Shown piece by piece: positions 32,140-40,445 of a DNA stretch of 64,000 nt; the first letter of the stretch is position 1; every line of letters begins with the position of its first letter. The notes below the pieces were generated by a model, which worked only from the letters and a program-made list of their open reading frames with translations, made no database searches and had not been told where the DNA came from. This DNA is from Flammeovirgaceae bacterium 311 (GTDB lineage Bacteria; Bacteroidota; Bacteroidia; Cytophagales; Cyclobacteriaceae): contig CP004371.1 in NCBI GenBank assembly GCA_000597885.1, forward strand, positions 1,240,001 through 1,304,000. Direction: 5' to 3'. A program made the translations under genes and the position numbers.

Positions 32140-33543
32140 TTAGGCGAGTTCGAGTTGCTGGGTAAAGTTAAGTTTTTTGAAGCGGTTTTCCTGACGCTGG
32201 TGAACTGCGTTGTTCATGTAGATATCAAGAATTTTGTAATATCTGGAAATCTCCACAGAGTTCTCGGAGTGGGTCGCTTTCTTTTTGACGATCTCCCTGT
32301 CAACACCTTCCAGAATCAGAGCACAGATACCAGAGCGACGAGCTTCATGAGAGCTGAAGAATTTGTAATACGGCTGAGTGATTTTAACATAGTCCCCGTT
32401 TTTCGGCTTCTGAACAGTTGTAATGATATGAAGGTCTCTCACGGTCAGACCCAGTCTTTTGGCCTGACCATTCTCCACTAGCTGGTTGATGAATTTCCCC
32501 AGCTCACCAATCATCTCCTTTATGTGCTCTCTGTAATTGGCTTCAGCAATGTTGTTCGGGATGAGATAACCTTCTGGGAGTTTACCTTTCCAACGCTCAA
32601 TGATTTCAACCACAGTTTTATCGAGCTGGTGAGTCACCCACTTGGCTGCTTTCTTGTCCCATACCTTCAGGAAGTGGTCAGCACCTGCACGGTGGTAATG
32701 CTCCTCTCTTATACTATTAAGTGCATTAATACGGAGCACAAGATTTGACTGAACCATCCACAGGTCGCGGGTACGGTTGAGAGCTTCCCTACTCCGCTCC
32801 AGACGCACATCATTGAAAGTCATATTCCATAGAATATTCTGCTCATCTGGCAAGAGGAAAAACACATCATCACGTACCCCTTTATTGACCTTCAGCTTTT
32901 TGGTATTAATACGAACAGGGAGCTCCAGAACTTCTTCGTTCTGCACATAGTTGACCCCAGCCTTCAGGTTTTTGAAGTTGCGGTGAAGCGTTGCGTCGAC
33001 CAGACCTTTGCTGTACATCCAATTTTTAAACTCCACGTGAAAGTCTTTCTGAATACGCTCCCAGTCTGTCAGGTCATACCCTGTCTCCTCTGCAAATTCA
33101 AAAATCTTTTTCTTAGTGACTTTGTACTGGGTGATGGATTGTGGAGCAATTTGTTTCTCTCTTGGGCCTTTCCTCACACCCGAGACGCTGTCAGCAATCA
33201 GTATTTTCATTACGTCCATGAGGCTGACTTTCTTCTCTTCCACTACCTGAGCAGGCTGTACTTTACCATCAACCAGCGCGAGGAGTTCGGTCTTTGTACC
33301 CTGAGTACCCAGCTTCGCGAGGTGCTCATTTATCATATCAAGGTAGTCAGATATCTGGGTGTTGAGCTCCTTATAATTGGGCTCTGCTGGGAGCACTCTC
33401 ATGGTTTTAGAGTCCCAACTTTTGGCGGGTATTACCACACCTGTAGACCTCTGAAAAGGTATGCGCTGGAGAGAAACATAAGCCTCCACGGTCAGAGTTG
33501 ATTTGTCTTTGGAGAGTCTGGTTCTGATTTCTGCGTTCTTCAT
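32140..33543 (-). CDS. Tyrosine recombinase (integrase), 467 aa
   Basis: Bacteroidota-type tyrosine recombinase with an arm-binding N-terminal domain, an SAM-like domain (about residues 120-225) and a catalytic domain. Box I Arg in LVLRINALN, box II HxxR as SSHEARRSG, box III His in KKATHSENS and the nucleophile Tyr in EISRYYKI are present, though box I deviates from the usual TGLRxSE. It is not an IntI, as it lacks the integron-integrase-specific region and is far from the array. Upstream an inverted repeat (33584-33605) and an att-like repeat lie close to the start. Confidence 0.8.
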   Translation of the reverse strand: MKNAEIRTRLSKDKSTLTVEAYVSLQRIPFQRSTGVVIPAKSWDSKTMRVLPAEPNYKELNTQISDYLDMINEHLAKLGTQGTKTELLALVDGKVQPAQVVEEKKVSLMDVMKILIADSVSGVRKGPREKQIAPQSITQYKVTKKKIFEFAEETGYDLTDWERIQKDFHVEFKNWMYSKGLVDATLHRNFKNLKAGVNYVQNEEVLELPVRINTKKLKVNKGVRDDVFFLLPDEQNILWNMTFNDVRLERSREALNRTRDLWMVQSNLVLRINALNSIREEHYHRAGADHFLKVWDKKAAKWVTHQLDKTVVEIIERWKGKLPEGYLIPNNIAEANYREHIKEMIGELGKFINQLVENGQAKRLGLTVRDLHIITTVQKPKNGDYVKITQPYYKFFSSHEARRSGICALILEGVDREIVKKKATHSENSVEISRYYKILDIYMNNAVHQRQENRFKKLNFTQQLELA

Positions 33544-33567
33544 AATTTACTATCTTTAGTTAGGAGA

Positions 33568-33605
33568 TGATTCGTAACATCGCTCTAAACAATGATATGT
33601 TTAGA
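33568..33605 (+). repeat. Candidate right att arm with operator-like inverted repeat
   Basis: The copy TGATTCGTAACATCGC + TCTAAACAATGATATG matches 25721-25753. It contains TCTAAAC (33584-33590) and GTTTAGA (33599-33605) as an inverted repeat. It stands 25 bases upstream of the recombinase start, where att or regulatory sites are expected. Confidence 0.4.
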
Positions 33606-33744
33606 ACGTTCTTAACATTTAACGTAAATATATGTAAAACGCTGTAAACATTCAATACCCCAAAAACCTTACACGGAGGCTCCTGTAAACCATTTCGGGC
33701 ATTTAGTGTAAATTTAGTGATAGTTTACACGGATTAAAAACTGA

Positions 33745-33761
33745 CCCTTCGGGCGCACAAA
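33745..33761 (+). repeat. 17-bp direct repeat, copy 1
   Basis: CCCTTCGGGCGCACAAA, identical to 36785-36801. The copies bracket the integrase remnant and the GH9 gene. A partial copy (TCTTCGGGCGCAC) occurs near 58223. Confidence 0.55.
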
Positions 33762-33968
33762 CAACTGATTATCAGCCTCGTAAGTATTCTTGCAAGGCTG
33801 TTTTGTTCTTGCTTGTCTTATATGCTAAGATCTGGTGTAAGTGCAAGTGAACTCTCCAGTGACCTATTCAGGGATTTACCCAGAGGTCACTAGCCTTACA
33901 ATTCACTGACTATCTCATTTTACCTCTATTTACTGTTTACAGGTAGACTTCATAAACAATGAAGAACC

Positions 33969-34136
33969 ATGAATAAAGTAAACACATTACCAGTACTGCC
34001 TCTCATCAGAAAGGCTACATCAAACAAAACTGGTGAAGCTCCTATTTACCTTAGAATTTAAGCAAATCACGGCATTCAGGTAACGCCGCTGCTCCACCGG
34101 CCCACCATTTCCATCTGGTTGACCTACACAGATAGG
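33969..34136 (+). pseudogene. Remnant of a tyrosine recombinase N-terminus
   Basis: The frame reads MNKVNTLPVLPLIRK, then NKTGEAPIYLRI, a stop codon, then ANHGIQVTPLLHRP in the same frame. This is the arm-binding-domain start of Bacteroidota integrases (pattern GEAPIYLRIT.NG). The remaining part of the gene is absent, so this is a broken integrase next to the 17-bp repeat. Confidence 0.55.
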
Positions 34137-34516
34137 TGATTTTTATTAAAGCCAAGGCGGGATCGTCAGATACACAATTTACAAAAAGTGTCTATATCAA
34201 TAATTGGATGTTGTTGCATAACCACAGTCTCAACGACCTAACGCATTGTTTTACAATAATGTAACAAGTCTTTAGTAAGTGGTCTCTTGAAAGAATCCAT
34301 TTTATTACTCATTAGTAAAAGAGTAGTGCCCTTGTTTTACAACAATTATATGGCGCGTCACATTTATAATATACAATTTAGCAGTCTGCTAACATTTATC
34401 CGTGAGAGTTATATTACCCTGGCCAGGCTTCAGGTTCTTACAGAGAAGGCACTAATTCTATTAATTTTATAAACTTAAACTGTAGAACTACATTCTTTAC
34501 AACCTAAACCAACCAT
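34137..34516. other. Intergenic stretch upstream of the cellulase gene
   Basis: AT-rich, no credible gene. It probably holds the promoter of the GH9 gene, but I cannot point to a clear box. Confidence 0.35.
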
Positions 34517-36289
34517 ATGAACATCTGCAAAAGTTTACTAGCACTAATGCTTTTCACGGCATTTAGCTTTACCGTTCAGGCAAAGAAAGACCCTACGAAC
34601 AGAATCAGATTTAATCAATTAGGCTTTTACCCAAATGGGCCTAAAGTGGCAGTTATTACCCTGGAACAGGGAGAGACATTTTATGTAACCACCCCAGATT
34701 TCACCGATACCGTTTTTACCGGTAAGCTAACTCAATTCACTGACTCCCCTTTTTCAGATAAAAAAACCAGAATTGCTGATTTCACTGACTTCAGGCAAAC
34801 AGGTACCTTTGTGGTATCGGTAGAGGGGCTTTATTCAAGAACCTTTCAGATACAACCTAACCTTCATAAAGCACTGGCAGATGCAGCCATCAAATCATTT
34901 TATTTTCAGCGGGTTTCTACAGCACTGCCAGAAGAATTTGCAGGTAAATGGAACCGCCCTATGGGCCACCCCGACAATCAAGTAGTGGTGCATAGCTCCG
35001 CCGCCTCTCCTAAAAGACCTGCAGGAACGATTATTTCATCCTCCCGCGGATGGTACGATGCCGGCGACTATAACAAATATATTGTTAACTCTGGCATCAC
35101 CACAGGTACCCTGCTGTCGCTCTATGAGGATTTCCCCGAATATGTAAAGAAACAAAACCTGAATATTCCGGAAAGCAGGAACAATGTACCAGACCTGCTG
35201 GATGAAGCGCTATGGAATATTCGCTGGATGCTTACCATGCAGGACCCCGTAGATGGAGGTGTATACCACAAGCTGACTACACCTGTTTTTGAAGGTATGA
35301 TCATGCCCGTAAATGCGAAACAGACCCGTTATGTAGTTCAGAAAGGCACTGCCGCCACCCTCGATTTTGCTGCAGTAATGGCCCAGGCGGCCAGGGTGTA
35401 CAAAAATTACGAGCAGGCTTTTCCAGGTTTAGCAGACTCACTCCTTACTGCTGCAACAAAGGCCTGGACATGGGCGGAGAAGAACCCGAATGTTGCTTAC
35501 GACCAGGGTGCAATCAATAATTCACATACGCCTCAGATTCATACAGGAGCGTATGGTGATGGTAACTTTGAAGATGAAAAGGTATGGGCAGCCGCAGAGC
35601 TCTTCATCACCACCGGGCAAAACAAATACCTGAAATCTGTAACCGTTGCCCCAAATGATGCAGCACCCCTGCCCTCCTGGGCACAGGTGAAAACACTTGG
35701 CTACTATAGCCTGATCAGGCATGAAAACAAGCTGGGCAAAGCTGCCGCTAAAATAATGCCCCAGGTGAAGGCAAATGTGATGAAACTGGCAAATAACCTG
35801 GCAGCACCGGTGGAGAATAACTATTACAGGACCATGATTGCACAGAATGAAAAAAGCTTTGGCTGGGGTAGTAATTCTACAGCTGCCAACCAGTCTATTG
35901 CCCAGATTTATGCATATAAGATTACCGGCGATAAGAAATACATCAATAATGCGCTTACTAACCTGGATTACATCATGGGCAGAAATGCCACAGATTACTC
36001 ATTTGTAACAGGATTTGGGCACAAAACACCGATGTATCCACACCACAGACTGGCAGAGGCCGATGGCATAGCAGAGCCTATACCAGGTTTTATAGCCGGT
36101 GGTGTAAATCCTGAAAAACAGGACGGCTGTTACTATCCTTCTCCCTATGCAGATGAGGTATATGTGGACGATGTGTGCTCTTATGCTTCCAACGAAATTG
36201 CTATTAACTGGAATGCACCATTTGCCTACCTGACCACCGCCATGGAAGCCCTGCAGCAAGAGGTAAATTATTCAAGCCCTGCTCCTTGA
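34517..36289 (+). CDS. Glycoside hydrolase family 9 endoglucanase, 590 aa
   Basis: Secreted beta-1,4-glucanase, likely acting on cellulose or mixed glucans. Signal peptide to about residue 22, then an Ig-like CelD_N domain (about 27-113, starting RIRFNQLGFYP), then the (alpha/alpha)6 GH9 barrel. Catalytic base pair in GWYDAGDYNKY (Asp181 and Asp184), the conserved PHHR (about residue 510), and the acid Glu560 in SNEIAINWNAP. No cellulose-binding module and no T9SS sorting domain at the C-terminus. Length is normal. It is flanked by 17-bp direct repeats and a terminator, so it may have been moved as a unit. Confidence 0.92.
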   Translation: MNICKSLLALMLFTAFSFTVQAKKDPTNRIRFNQLGFYPNGPKVAVITLEQGETFYVTTPDFTDTVFTGKLTQFTDSPFSDKKTRIADFTDFRQTGTFVVSVEGLYSRTFQIQPNLHKALADAAIKSFYFQRVSTALPEEFAGKWNRPMGHPDNQVVVHSSAASPKRPAGTIISSSRGWYDAGDYNKYIVNSGITTGTLLSLYEDFPEYVKKQNLNIPESRNNVPDLLDEALWNIRWMLTMQDPVDGGVYHKLTTPVFEGMIMPVNAKQTRYVVQKGTAATLDFAAVMAQAARVYKNYEQAFPGLADSLLTAATKAWTWAEKNPNVAYDQGAINNSHTPQIHTGAYGDGNFEDEKVWAAAELFITTGQNKYLKSVTVAPNDAAPLPSWAQVKTLGYYSLIRHENKLGKAAAKIMPQVKANVMKLANNLAAPVENNYYRTMIAQNEKSFGWGSNSTAANQSIAQIYAYKITGDKKYINNALTNLDYIMGRNATDYSFVTGFGHKTPMYPHHRLAEADGIAEPIPGFIAGGVNPEKQDGCYYPSPYADEVYVDDVCSYASNEIAINWNAPFAYLTTAMEALQQEVNYSSPAP

Positions 36290-36337
36290 TGTATTGCGTA
36301 AGCTAAAAAAGATTCCCGAAAGGGGGATAATCACTAA

Positions 36338-36375
36338 AGGAAAAGGACACCCATCGCTGGTGTCCTTTTCCTTTT
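36338..36375 (+). terminator. Strong terminator of the cellulase gene
   Basis: A perfect 13-bp stem GGAAAAGGACACC / GGTGTCCTTTTCC (36339-36351 with 36359-36371) followed by TTTTT. Confidence 0.85.
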
Positions 36376-36739
36376 TCAATTGTGTACATGCGCTATAACA
36401 TCATGGACTGTCTTACCCACATTAACAATGTTGATCTCATAACCGATGGAGGTATCAACAATGATGAGGAAGGATACAGGGGGTTAGGCTCTGACGCAAA
36501 GCAGGATGAATGACCACTGCAGGTTCTTGTGGGCAAGAATGAAAAACCCCCTACTGCTGTGGGCGGTGAAGCCCACTGCGACTATAGGTATATTATTTTG
36601 TGTGGCTAAGTAAAAAATTAAGCGTTGTAAAACCATTTTTAAATCCTGGCTTTTTGTTTGAATTTTTTAATTGAAAGAAAATGAGTAGTGTTGAACTGAT
36701 TCGTAAGGCTGGAGTCTCAGAAGAGCTATGATTTTTTTG
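36376..36739. other. Intergenic stretch without visible gene
   Basis: No supported gene in about 360 bases between the cellulase terminator and the isolated iteron. Confidence 0.35.
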
Positions 36740-36754
36740 CAATATCTTCCACAA
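36740..36754 (-). repeat. Isolated iteron copy, 8 kb from the origin
   Basis: TGCAATATCTTCCAC, an exact 15-base match to the reverse complement of the rep iterons at 28710-28788. An exact 15-mer is very unlikely by chance in a window of this size. It lies 31 bases before the second 17-bp direct repeat. Confidence 0.65.
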
Positions 36755-36784
36755 ATTTTTGTTGTATTGCTTATACTTTGCCCT

Positions 36785-36801
36785 CCCTTCGGGCGCACAA
36801 A
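36785..36801 (+). repeat. 17-bp direct repeat, copy 2
   Basis: CCCTTCGGGCGCACAAA, identical to 33745-33761. It is followed at once by a strong hairpin (36813-36846). It probably marks the edge between plasmid-derived and chromosomal DNA. Confidence 0.55.
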
Positions 36802-36812
36802 GTATGTAACTT

Positions 36813-36853
36813 AAGCGCCTTGCATGATATTGATTGCAAGGCGCTTATTTTTC
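36813..36853 (+). terminator. Strong hairpin/terminator
   Basis: AAGCGCCTTGCA (36813-36824) pairs perfectly with TGCAAGGCGCTT (36835-36846), followed by ATTTTTCTT. It has no gene directly before it on the plus strand, so it may insulate the neighbouring locus. Confidence 0.7.
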
Positions 36854-36950
36854 TTAAAAGTGCTAGAGCAGTTTTTTTAATTATACTATTGTAAGCATGA
36901 TCTACTAACCAGTTTTAGGAGTTGCGCATATATTCTTATGCAGAATCCCA

Positions 36951-38414
36951 TTAAGGTTGGGAGCTGTTAACTCCCAGCGCTATTGCAATGGAAGTTAAGT
37001 CACTTCTCTGAATGTTAGCCATGGAAACAGAACCCCTTACCTGGTCTTTTGCAGTATCCCAGTACAGATCAATCCAGCTATCGGGCAGCATATTCTCAAA
37101 CAGTTCTTTAAACTCATTTTTGTTCGAGGACCTGAAGGCCGTGAAGTAATCTGCATAAGCCAGGGGCAGCAGGTACGTTCTCCTGCCGCCAACACCTGAA
37201 GCAGAAACACTTGCCAAAGTTTCTCCCTCAGGCAGACCTGCATAGCACATGTTTTCAAAAAGCATGGCTGTACCACTTCCGCTTACCCGAAGCAAATTAT
37301 TATTGGAGGCTTTCAATGAATTGATGAAATTTCTGAAATTAATATGATGTACATATTCAGAAAAGATCAGGGCCAGCACAAATTCATTATGGATTATAAA
37401 GCGGGCAGGAAGATCTCTTACCTTAAAAAAGGCATAGGCATTGTCAGCACTTCTACCTTGCTCTGTAGCCCCTGCATTAATGATTAAATTATACAGCCAG
37501 GCATCTTCACTGGGAGAGGATGCGACAGTACATGGGTGTAAATTACCCGCACCCGAACCTACAGGGTGTGGATTTATTTCTACTCTCATGCCATGGTTAT
37601 TTTTAAACCACTCAAACCGGCTGTTAGCGTCACTGTTTTGGTATAAGAGGGTAATGGTATTGGCAATTCCTTCCTTATAGGTCATCGCCCGGTTAGGAAC
37701 GGCTTCATCAATGAAATGTTTTTGATCTGCCCCATACCGTAAGCGTCTGCCATTCACCCAGAATAAATGCACCCTTGAGTCAGAGAAATCCTGTGTGTGC
37801 ACCAATTCATGGATAAAGGTTCCTTTAGTCCATCCAATTCCGTGTCTGCGCATATGATAGGCTCCCATGTGCATGTATCCAGCCATTTTACCATCTAAGC
37901 GGGCAGGGGGAGTATTTCCCAGGCACCTCTCCAGTTCTATCACTGCGTCATCCACTATGGTTTGATTGTTGGCACAGGGCCATGCACGAAAAATTGGACT
38001 TTCAGTATCGTCAGGACACATTTTCCATTTGTTTTTGGCAGTTTGATTCAAGGGTGTCATATCATCATAGAGATATACTAAAACCGGCTTATTCACGATC
38101 TGAACAATCTGCGAGGCGTATTCCTGCAGTAAGGGTTCTCCTCCACCGGATTGATCCCGAAGCAAACCCCGAACCAGCGCCTGGCTCTCTGCCATGTTTG
38201 GATTCGTCCAGAAGGAGCCTGTTTCGTTTCCGTTAAAAATCTGCTCGTTATTCAGAATTACTTTACCTGCAGAAGCATCATTTGGCTGCGGCACATAGTA
38301 AAAGTATAACTTGTCTTTTAAAATGGCTCGGTCGCTGCTTTGTGACCATGCTGCTAGTGGAAAAAGTGCCCCTATATAACAGACTATTAGTAGGTGTAAA
38401 ATATGCTTTTTCAT
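36951..38414 (-). CDS. Secreted zinc metallopeptidase (HExxH), 487 aa, last gene of the paralogue operon
   Basis: Signal peptide to about residue 25 (LAAWSQ). Zinc site HELVH (residues 202-206) within GTFIHELVHTQDF; Glu248 in MTYKEGIANT is the probable third ligand, as in gluzincins. The stretch LYFYYVPQP at residues 36-44 echoes the YYVP/YYLP strand of the paralogous proteins encoded upstream, suggesting a shared small module or recognition element. It starts 3 bases after the stop of the 675-aa gene. Substrate unknown; the operon context suggests it may process or be controlled by the secreted paralogues. Confidence 0.75.
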   Translation of the reverse strand: MKKHILHLLIVCYIGALFPLAAWSQSSDRAILKDKLYFYYVPQPNDASAGKVILNNEQIFNGNETGSFWTNPNMAESQALVRGLLRDQSGGGEPLLQEYASQIVQIVNKPVLVYLYDDMTPLNQTAKNKWKMCPDDTESPIFRAWPCANNQTIVDDAVIELERCLGNTPPARLDGKMAGYMHMGAYHMRRHGIGWTKGTFIHELVHTQDFSDSRVHLFWVNGRRLRYGADQKHFIDEAVPNRAMTYKEGIANTITLLYQNSDANSRFEWFKNNHGMRVEINPHPVGSGAGNLHPCTVASSPSEDAWLYNLIINAGATEQGRSADNAYAFFKVRDLPARFIIHNEFVLALIFSEYVHHINFRNFINSLKASNNNLLRVSGSGTAMLFENMCYAGLPEGETLASVSASGVGGRRTYLLPLAYADYFTAFRSSNKNEFKELFENMLPDSWIDLYWDTAKDQVRGSVSMANIQRSDLTSIAIALGVNSSQP

Positions 38415-38417
38415 GAG

Positions 38418-40445
38418 TTAATTATTTTCTGGTATATCGTCTACAAAAATGATGGCGCTGTTAGTAGCCATGCGTTTCGATGAAACCTTTTTGTTTCCTG
38501 CAAGTGTCCACTCAAATTCATACTCAAAATCAGTAGCATCTTTGGGTTGAATGATAGAAACCTGTTTAGAAAATTCAGATCGTTTAGGAATGAGGGTTAC
38601 AGACTTTGTCTGTTCATGATCACCAATCTTGTAATATATTTTCAGGTCAATGGCCCTCACCCCTTTCTCATTAATAATATCCGGATCTGCTTCAACATGA
38701 ATGTTTTTGCTTAGATAAGGCGGTGAGAGTGTTATCGCATTTACATCTGCCCTGGTCCACTCTCCGTTTGTAGAATGGCCGCCAAAAAAGCTCCAGCTGG
38801 TTTTCGTTTCGTATTCCATCCATTTGCTGCGGTCAGAATCGCCTTTCCAGCCATACAACATCTTGAAGATATTCCCTTCTTTGTTGAAGTTGTTCCGGTC
38901 AACCCTTACCTCATCATAGGTGTAATCACCATTTTGGTGCTTTTTGCGTAAAGACACAGTAGCAAAGTTGATAAAGCTGCCAAAGTCTGTAGCATTGGCC
39001 CCATCAATCATAGCCAGCAGTTCCCGTTGTTTGTACAGCTCGTCATCCAGGTTTACCTGATGAAAACAGGAGGTACATTTGAGCTCACCAAAGTTTCCAT
39101 CGAAACGCATGGATAAATTGTCGGAAGTGTACTTGTTTAAATCAATGGTAAATATTCCGTGCTGCCTGATTCTCTTCATTTCATAGGAGGCAGTAATTGC
39201 TAAAGAAGGAACAGAAACTTCTTCCTGTAGAGTGGGTTCAGCAGTAGCCCTTTCTGTAGGTGAAAATGAACGAATGTCATCACTGGGGGCTGATGGTCTA
39301 CGGGCATGGTAGCGGGTGTCTGGTCTTACAGCTCCTCCTGTAGAATCAGAATCGGCAGCTGGAGCTGTACCTTCAGCAGGGGGATTTTCATTAGTTGGCT
39401 GGTTTTGAGCAGAACGTCTTTCAGCCTCTGCCCTCGCCCTTTCTGCTGTATTTTCTCGCCTGATCCGGTCATTTTCTGTACGGGCTTCTGCTCTGGAGGT
39501 ATTCAGCATTGTAGTAGCCCTATCCAGCAGGCTTGGGCTGTTACCTCCTGTAAGGCTTCCCAGAGCGCCAAGGCTGGGTGTTCCTGTACCTCCCGCTGGC
39601 TGAAACATCATTTCCAGCAGCTTGTTATAGGCTGTTTCCATGATCTTCTCCAGGTTTTGATCTTCACCTACCTGCGTTACTTTTATCGCTCCCTTTTTTA
39701 CCAGATCATCAAAGGTGGCTTTTATTTCTGCAGCCAGTATAGGCGCTGCAACAGCTGCCTGGAAGTTCTTATGCTCATACACCTGCTCAAAATCAGCCTC
39801 TATCAGGGCTCTTTTAGGAGAACGGTACCCGTCGATGTTCATCTCAAAGGAAATGCTCATGTCAGGGGTGGATGTTTTAAAGGATTCCCACAAGATTTCT
39901 GCTCCTTTTTTCGTCAGTTGCACCGATATAGCAGCCTGCTGCCCATCGATGATGGGGGCTTTCCCCAGGCCTATTACCTGCTTCGTAAGATCACCATCAG
40001 CGTTAGCAAAGGAAGAAATGAGGGCAATGGTGCCGCTTCTATACACAACAGGTCCCTTGATGACTGCGTTTGGATCAATCCTTTTCAAAGCTTGTCGTGC
40101 CTCCTGTAGCTGATCTTCACTTACAGATAACTCCACTACTGCATGCACAATACCTCCCCCTTCTCCTTCGCGTAATTCAGCCTCCTCGGCCCCGGAGCGA
40201 ACGTTCTTCACATACCTCAAAAAAGAGAACTTTGGTTTCCCGTTTTCATCTTTAGCCAGTTTTGGCTTATCCGTGAGGTAATAATAGGCATTCTCGTTTT
40301 GCACTTCCTGAAACAAGGTTAGCTCCCCTGCTTTCACCACATTATCCAGGTTTAGCTGCTGCGCCTTAAGTTCTAGATAGGAAAGGCTAAAGCAAAGACA
40401 AAGCACAAAGCCAGCCATCATCCATTTTGTTGTATACCGTTTCAT
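38418..40445 (-). CDS. Secreted paralogue family protein, 675 aa (with Ala/Arg-rich linker)
   Basis: Signal peptide to about residue 28. N-terminal domain with the family pattern: YYYLTDKPKLA, then GKPKFSFLRYV, then GGGIVHAVVELSV, and ALISSF about 60 residues later. A coiled/low-complexity linker (about 310-390) is rich in Arg, Glu and Ala, with TENDRIRRENTAERARAEAE. The C-terminal domain has NLDDELYKQRE, ADVNAITLSPPYLSKNI and ends in FVDDIPENN. Closest in pattern to the 580-aa paralogue. Overlaps the 683-aa gene by 4 bases (ATGA). Function unknown. Confidence 0.8.
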   Translation of the reverse strand: MKRYTTKWMMAGFVLCLCFSLSYLELKAQQLNLDNVVKAGELTLFQEVQNENAYYYLTDKPKLAKDENGKPKFSFLRYVKNVRSGAEEAELREGEGGGIVHAVVELSVSEDQLQEARQALKRIDPNAVIKGPVVYRSGTIALISSFANADGDLTKQVIGLGKAPIIDGQQAAISVQLTKKGAEILWESFKTSTPDMSISFEMNIDGYRSPKRALIEADFEQVYEHKNFQAAVAAPILAAEIKATFDDLVKKGAIKVTQVGEDQNLEKIMETAYNKLLEMMFQPAGGTGTPSLGALGSLTGGNSPSLLDRATTMLNTSRAEARTENDRIRRENTAERARAEAERRSAQNQPTNENPPAEGTAPAADSDSTGGAVRPDTRYHARRPSAPSDDIRSFSPTERATAEPTLQEEVSVPSLAITASYEMKRIRQHGIFTIDLNKYTSDNLSMRFDGNFGELKCTSCFHQVNLDDELYKQRELLAMIDGANATDFGSFINFATVSLRKKHQNGDYTYDEVRVDRNNFNKEGNIFKMLYGWKGDSDRSKWMEYETKTSWSFFGGHSTNGEWTRADVNAITLSPPYLSKNIHVEADPDIINEKGVRAIDLKIYYKIGDHEQTKSVTLIPKRSEFSKQVSIIQPKDATDFEYEFEWTLAGNKKVSSKRMATNSAIIFVDDIPENN

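Noticed and set aside
32140-33543. Tyrosine recombinase considered as the integron integrase for the cassette array
   Set aside because: It is 13 kb from the array, oriented away from it, has a Bacteroidota phage/plasmid-type arm-binding domain and a degenerate box I, and lies beside its own candidate att repeat and plasmid genes.
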